The notes under the pieces: model-generated
The model's input: the letters and a program-made list of their open reading frames with translations, nothing else
Database searches by the model: none
Told to the model about the DNA's origin: nothing
NCBI RefSeq assembly: GCF_024323335.1
Contig: NC_066581.1
Coordinates: forward strand, 178,491,330 to 178,555,329
Source of the DNA: Lathyrus oleraceus
Lineage: Eukaryota > Streptophyta > Magnoliopsida > Fabales > Fabaceae
Length of the DNA: 64,000 bases
Reading direction: 5' to 3'
Part shown: positions 59,901 to 64,000 of the stretch, piece after piece
Numbering within the stretch: position 1 is the first letter of the stretch
Layout of the letters: the number at the start of each line of letters is the position of its first letter
Translations under genes and position numbers: made by a program

Positions 59901-62900
59901 CTCATCCCTAGGGTAAAGGAGCCACACATGCTATGATCCTTAAGGCAATGCACTGAGCAATGATATGATGCCATGAGGGATCTTAGGGTCAAACTTAGGG
60001 TCTTACAACTACATCTGATACATCATTGAAGATCCCTTTGAGTTCATCTGCAACATGATCATTGTGAAGCTGTTATTTTGAACCTGTGACTTGTGGAATT
60101 CATCTGCTACATGGGCTATCTTGGAGAAGATCATGGAGTGGCTAAGCTTGGATGTGGCTGTCTTTATTTTATGCCTTGCTCTTCAATATTGATATAATAT
60201 GAATTGTGTGTTGCTTGATTCTAAATGTCCAAGGGAATTTGGGTTTCTATAGGACATTCTTGTCTATTGGATTGCTATCCATTGGTCAGATCTTTTCAAC
60301 TCTTAACTTTTAATTTTGTGCTTAGGATTAGTCTTTTCATCTCCTCCCCACTTCTTAAATTTCAAAACCTCTCCCTCCTTTTAAAAAATCTTCTTTGCTT
60401 GTACTAATTTTGTTTTAAACTTTGACCACTTTGCAAACTAGAAACTTTGGCATTATGCCATTGCATTTTCACTTTTTTTCTTAATAACTTGTAAATAGTC
60501 TTTATTATACTTGACTTAAACTTTCAAAAAGCCAAAAATAATTAACCAATTCAAACCATTTTTAGGCCTTTGTGCCTTTCAAACTTAAATTTTGTTAAAA
60601 GCAATGCATTTACTTTGAAATTTATACCACGAACTACGAGGTTTTGATCCCTCATTTTTATGTTGGTACGTAGGCACAAGTCCGAAGGTCTTGTCAAACA
60701 CAAAAATATAATTAATGAATTCTTTTCTCATCCCCTCATTCTATTTGTTTCTAAATATCATTTTGTACAAAAACACATATGCACACAAAAAAGGGCTCCG
60801 TAGGAGTAACTAGGACACTTTGGGTGCTAATACCTTCCCTCTGTGGATGAGAGGGAAGGTATTAGGTCCAAAGTGACCTATAATGTTTTGTATTATCACA
60901 TGTGTTTCTTCTAGGATTATGAAATTTTGTCCAACATAACATTTGAAGTAGACATCTTAAAATTTCCAATGCATTTGGTATCACCTCAAAATCATAAAAA
61001 TTAAGGAAGTTAGGTCCTTAGGAAGTTGACCGAAAATTAGGGTTTCAGTCAAAATGACCTATAATGTTTTGAAATGAATGATGACCTTCCAAGTTTCAAA
61101 TGGATTTTTTATGAACACAAAGGTTGTTCATATTATTTTTAAGAACATTTTTTATCTTGGGGTCATCTTGATTTGACAAACACATCACAAGTTGTGTCTC
61201 AGTGATCCTCAACTTAGTCAGATGACTTGACTGGTCAACTTCTCAAGGCCAAACTTCAAATCTTGATGAATGAATGATTGAGGATCCTCACATAAGCTCG
61301 TATATGAAAAAAATAATGAATGAAAGAACTTCACTTGATTAATTTTGATCATAGGTTGAGGTTGCTTCATGGGCAAGGCACAATCAATGCACAGTTGAAT
61401 TAGGGTTTCCTTGGGAAACAATCCTCAAGCCCTTTGGGTTATCTTAATCAAATTGGCAAATTGAGATACTTGGGAGCCATATATGATGATTAGGAGCTTT
61501 GTGAACCATTGTCATGCTTTTTCTCATCTTCATCTAGCCACTTCATTGAGCTTAGGAGCTTCCTAGGAGCATGGGAGCACATGATCACTTAAGCTTCAAA
61601 ACAAAAAGAGTTAGTGACATATTTTTGTGCTTTTGGTTAGTAAAAAAAATAGGAAAAGCAATAATATACAATACAAGCATGCTTGGTGGTCTCAAACCAC
61701 TCACACAAGTCTCATCCCTAGGGTAAAGGAGCCACACATGCTATGATCCTTAAGGCAATGCACTGAGCAATGATATGATGCCATGAGGGATCTTAGGGTC
61801 AAACTTAGGGTCTTACAACTACATCTGATACATCATTGAAGATCCCTTTGAGTTCATCTGCAACATGATCATTGTGAAGCTGTTATTTTGAACCTGTGAC
61901 TTGTGGAATTCATCTGCTACATGGGCTATCTTGGAGAAGATCATGGAGTGGCTAAGCTTGGATGTGGCTGTCTTTATTTTATGCCTTGCTCTTCAATATT
62001 GATATAATATGAATTGTGTGTTGCTTGATTCTAAATGTCCAAGGGAATTTGGGTTTCTATAGGACATTCTTGTCTATTGGATTGCTATCCATTGGTCAAT
62101 CTTTTCAACTCTTAACTTTTAATTTTGTGCTTAGGATTAGTCTTTTCATCTCCTCCCCACTTCTTAAATTTCAAAACCTCTCCCTCCTTTTAAAAAATCT
62201 TCTTTGCTTGTACTAATTTTGTTTTAAACTTTGACCACTTTGCAAACTAGAAACTTTGGCATTATGCCATTGCATTTTCACTTTTTTCTTAATAACTTGT
62301 AAATAGTCTTTATTATACTTGACTTAAACTTTCAAAAAGCCAAAAATAATTAACCATTCAAACCATTTTTAGGCCTTTGTGCCTTTCAAACTTAAATTTT
62401 GTTAAAAGCAATGCATTTGCTTTGAAATTTATACCACGAACTACGAGGTTTTGATCCCTCATTTTTATCTTGGTACGTAGGCACAAATCCGAAGGTCTTG
62501 TCAAACACAAAAATATAATTAATGAATTCTTTTCTCATCCCCTCATTCTATTTGTTTCTAAATATCATTTTGTACAAAAACACATATGCACAAAAAAAGG
62601 GCTCCGTAGGAGTAACTAGGACACTTTGGGTGCTAATACTCTCCCTCTGTGGATGAGAGGGAAGGTATTAGGTCCAAAGTGACCTATAATGTTTTGTATT
62701 ATCACATGTGTTTCTTCTAGGATTATGAAATTTTGTCCAACATAACATTTGAAGTAGACATCTTAAAATTTCCAATGCATTTGGTATCACCTCAAAATCA
62801 TAAAAATTAAGGAAGTTAGGTCCTTAGGAAGTTGACCGAAAATTAGGGTTTCAGTCAAAATGACCTATAATGTTTTGAAATGAATGATGACCTTCCAAGT

Positions 62901-64000
62901 TTCAAATGGATTTTTTATGAACACAAAGGTTGTTCATATTATTTTTAAGAACATTTTTTATCTTGGGGTCATCTTGATTTGACAAACACATCACAAGTTG
63001 TGTCTCAGTGATCCTCAACTTAGTCAGATGACTTGACTGGTCAACTTCTCAAGGCCAAACTTCAAATCTTGATGAATGAATGATTGAGGATCCTCACATA
63101 AGCTCGTATATGAAAAAAAATAATGAATGAAAGAACTTCACTTGATTAATTTTGATCATAGGTTGAGGTTGCTTCATGGGCAAGGCACAATCAATGCACA
63201 GTTGAATTAGGGTTTCCTTGGAAACAATCCTCAAGCCCTTTGGGTTATCTTAATCAAATTGGCAAATTGAGATACTTGGGAGCCATATATGATGATTAGG
63301 AGCTTTGTGAACCATTGTCATGCTTTTTCTCATCTTCATCTAGCCACTTCATTGAGCTTAGGAGCTTCCTAGGAGCATGGGAGCACATGATCACTTAAGC
63401 TTCAAAACAAAAAGAGTTAGTGACATATTTTTGTGCTTTTGGTTAGTAAAAAAAATAGGAAAAGCAATAATATACAATACAAGCATGCTTGGTGGTCTCA
63501 AACCACTCACACAAGTCTCATCCCTAGGGTAAAGGAGCCACACATGCTATGATCCTTAAGGCAATGCACTGAGCAATGATATGATGCCATGAGGGATCTT
63601 AGGGTCAAACTTAGGGTCTTACAACTACATCTGATACATCATTGAAGATCCCTTTGAGTTCATCTGCAACATGATCATTGTGAAGCTGTTATTTTGAACC
63701 TGTGACTTGTGGAATTCATCTGCTACATGGGCTATCTTGGAGAAGATCATGGAGTGGCTAAGCTTGGATGTGGCTGTCTTTATTTGATGCCTTGCTCTTC
63801 AATATTGATATAATATGAATTGTGTGTTGCTTGATTCTAAATGTCCAAGGGAATTTGGGTTTCTATAGGACATTCTTGTCTATTGGATTGCTATCCATTG
63901 GTCAGATCTTTTCAACTCTTAACTTTTAATTTTGTGCTTAGGATTAGTCTTTTCATCTCCTCCCCACTTCTTAAATTTCAAAACCTCTCCCTCCTTTTAA

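Larger units (their letters stand above)
40107..64000. repeat. Tandem array of a ~1.81-kb LTR-derived satellite, 13 full and 1 partial monomer
   Basis: Monomer starts (first base after GGTCTTACA) are 40107, 41919, 43732, 45542, 47354, 49162, 50972, 52780, 54583, 56391, 58199, 60008, 61818 and 63624. Lengths range from 1,803 to 1,813 bp; the shortest (52,780) has lost GGGCAAGGC near 54,144. Each monomer is module C (~859 bp) followed by module B (953 bp), with a 16-bp inverted repeat at the join. The leftmost two monomers are the most divergent; those to the right are nearly identical. Repeated 60-71-residue ORFs and a 67-residue minus-strand ORF occur in many monomers, but they vary with homopolymer length and show no domain. 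The array runs past the window edge. Confidence 0.97.

Noticed and set aside
47571..62216. A 60-71-residue ATG ORF (starting MSKGIWVSIG) repeated in many satellite monomers.
   Set aside because: Its end depends on a 5-versus-6 A run, it is absent or broken in other monomers, and it resembles no known domain. It looks like passive amplification of LTR sequence.
40107..64000. A CRISPR-like or centromeric array.
   Set aside because: The repeats are 1.8 kb with no spacers, so CRISPR is excluded. A centromeric role cannot be judged from sequence alone.

Overview
The window is repeat DNA from a plant nuclear genome; I found no ordinary host gene. Nearly everything belongs to giant Ty3/gypsy LTR retrotransposons of the Tat/Ogre type or derives from their LTRs. 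The evidence is an extra ORF before gag, an intron between protease and reverse transcriptase, two consecutive RNase H-like domains, very long LTRs and a primer-binding site of the tRNA-Arg type reported for Ogre. Ogre elements this dense, together with LTR-derived satellites, suggest a legume of the Fabeae (Pisum, Vicia, Lathyrus, Lens). That placement is inference from known biology, not a search result.

Layout. (1) 1-12,338, minus strand: element A, cut by the window edge exactly at the end of its pol. In coding order it has a 2.76-kb 5' LTR (9,579-12,338), PBS, leader, ORF1 (one frameshift), gag (one frameshift and one nonsense codon), protease, a 243-bp intron and a fully open pol. (2) 12,339-18,530: old LTR-derived DNA, including two tandem 2.11-kb units (14,441-16,550; 16,551 onward). 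(3) 18,531-39,970, minus strand: element B, a complete insertion flanked by a perfect 5-bp duplication (CTTGG). It has two LTRs (4,345 and 2,786 bp), a PPT, a PBS and a heavily deleted coding region: the gag capsid, the protease core, part of RT, and the second RNase H plus integrase core are all missing. Inside its first RNase H domain lies a third LTR (26,734-31,175) in the opposite orientation, a solo LTR of the same family. The 3' UTR of B carries a 39-bp tandem array and a long stretch of degenerate GCTGGGGA-containing repeats. (4) 39,976-40,106: the rest of the 2.11-kb unit that B split. (5) 40,107-64,000: thirteen complete and one partial copy of a ~1.81-kb tandem repeat running off the right edge.

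The most interesting structure is the 1.81-kb repeat. It joins two modules. Module B is 953 bp and has exactly the same length in the left 2.11-kb units. Module C is ~859 bp and is recognisable in the left LTR relic but in the opposite orientation. At the join every monomer carries a 16-bp inverted repeat built from an LTR motif (GGGAAGGTATTAG) that also occurs in the LTRs of A and B. The array therefore looks like a satellite born from an inverted fusion of two LTR fragments, and the left flank still shows a precursor-like arrangement.

How the parts work together: an intact relative would make ORF1 protein, Gag and protease from unspliced RNA, and Pol from RNA in which the intron, whose donor overlaps the protease stop codon, has been removed. 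A retains an open protease and pol but broken ORF1 and gag. B could move only with proteins supplied in trans.
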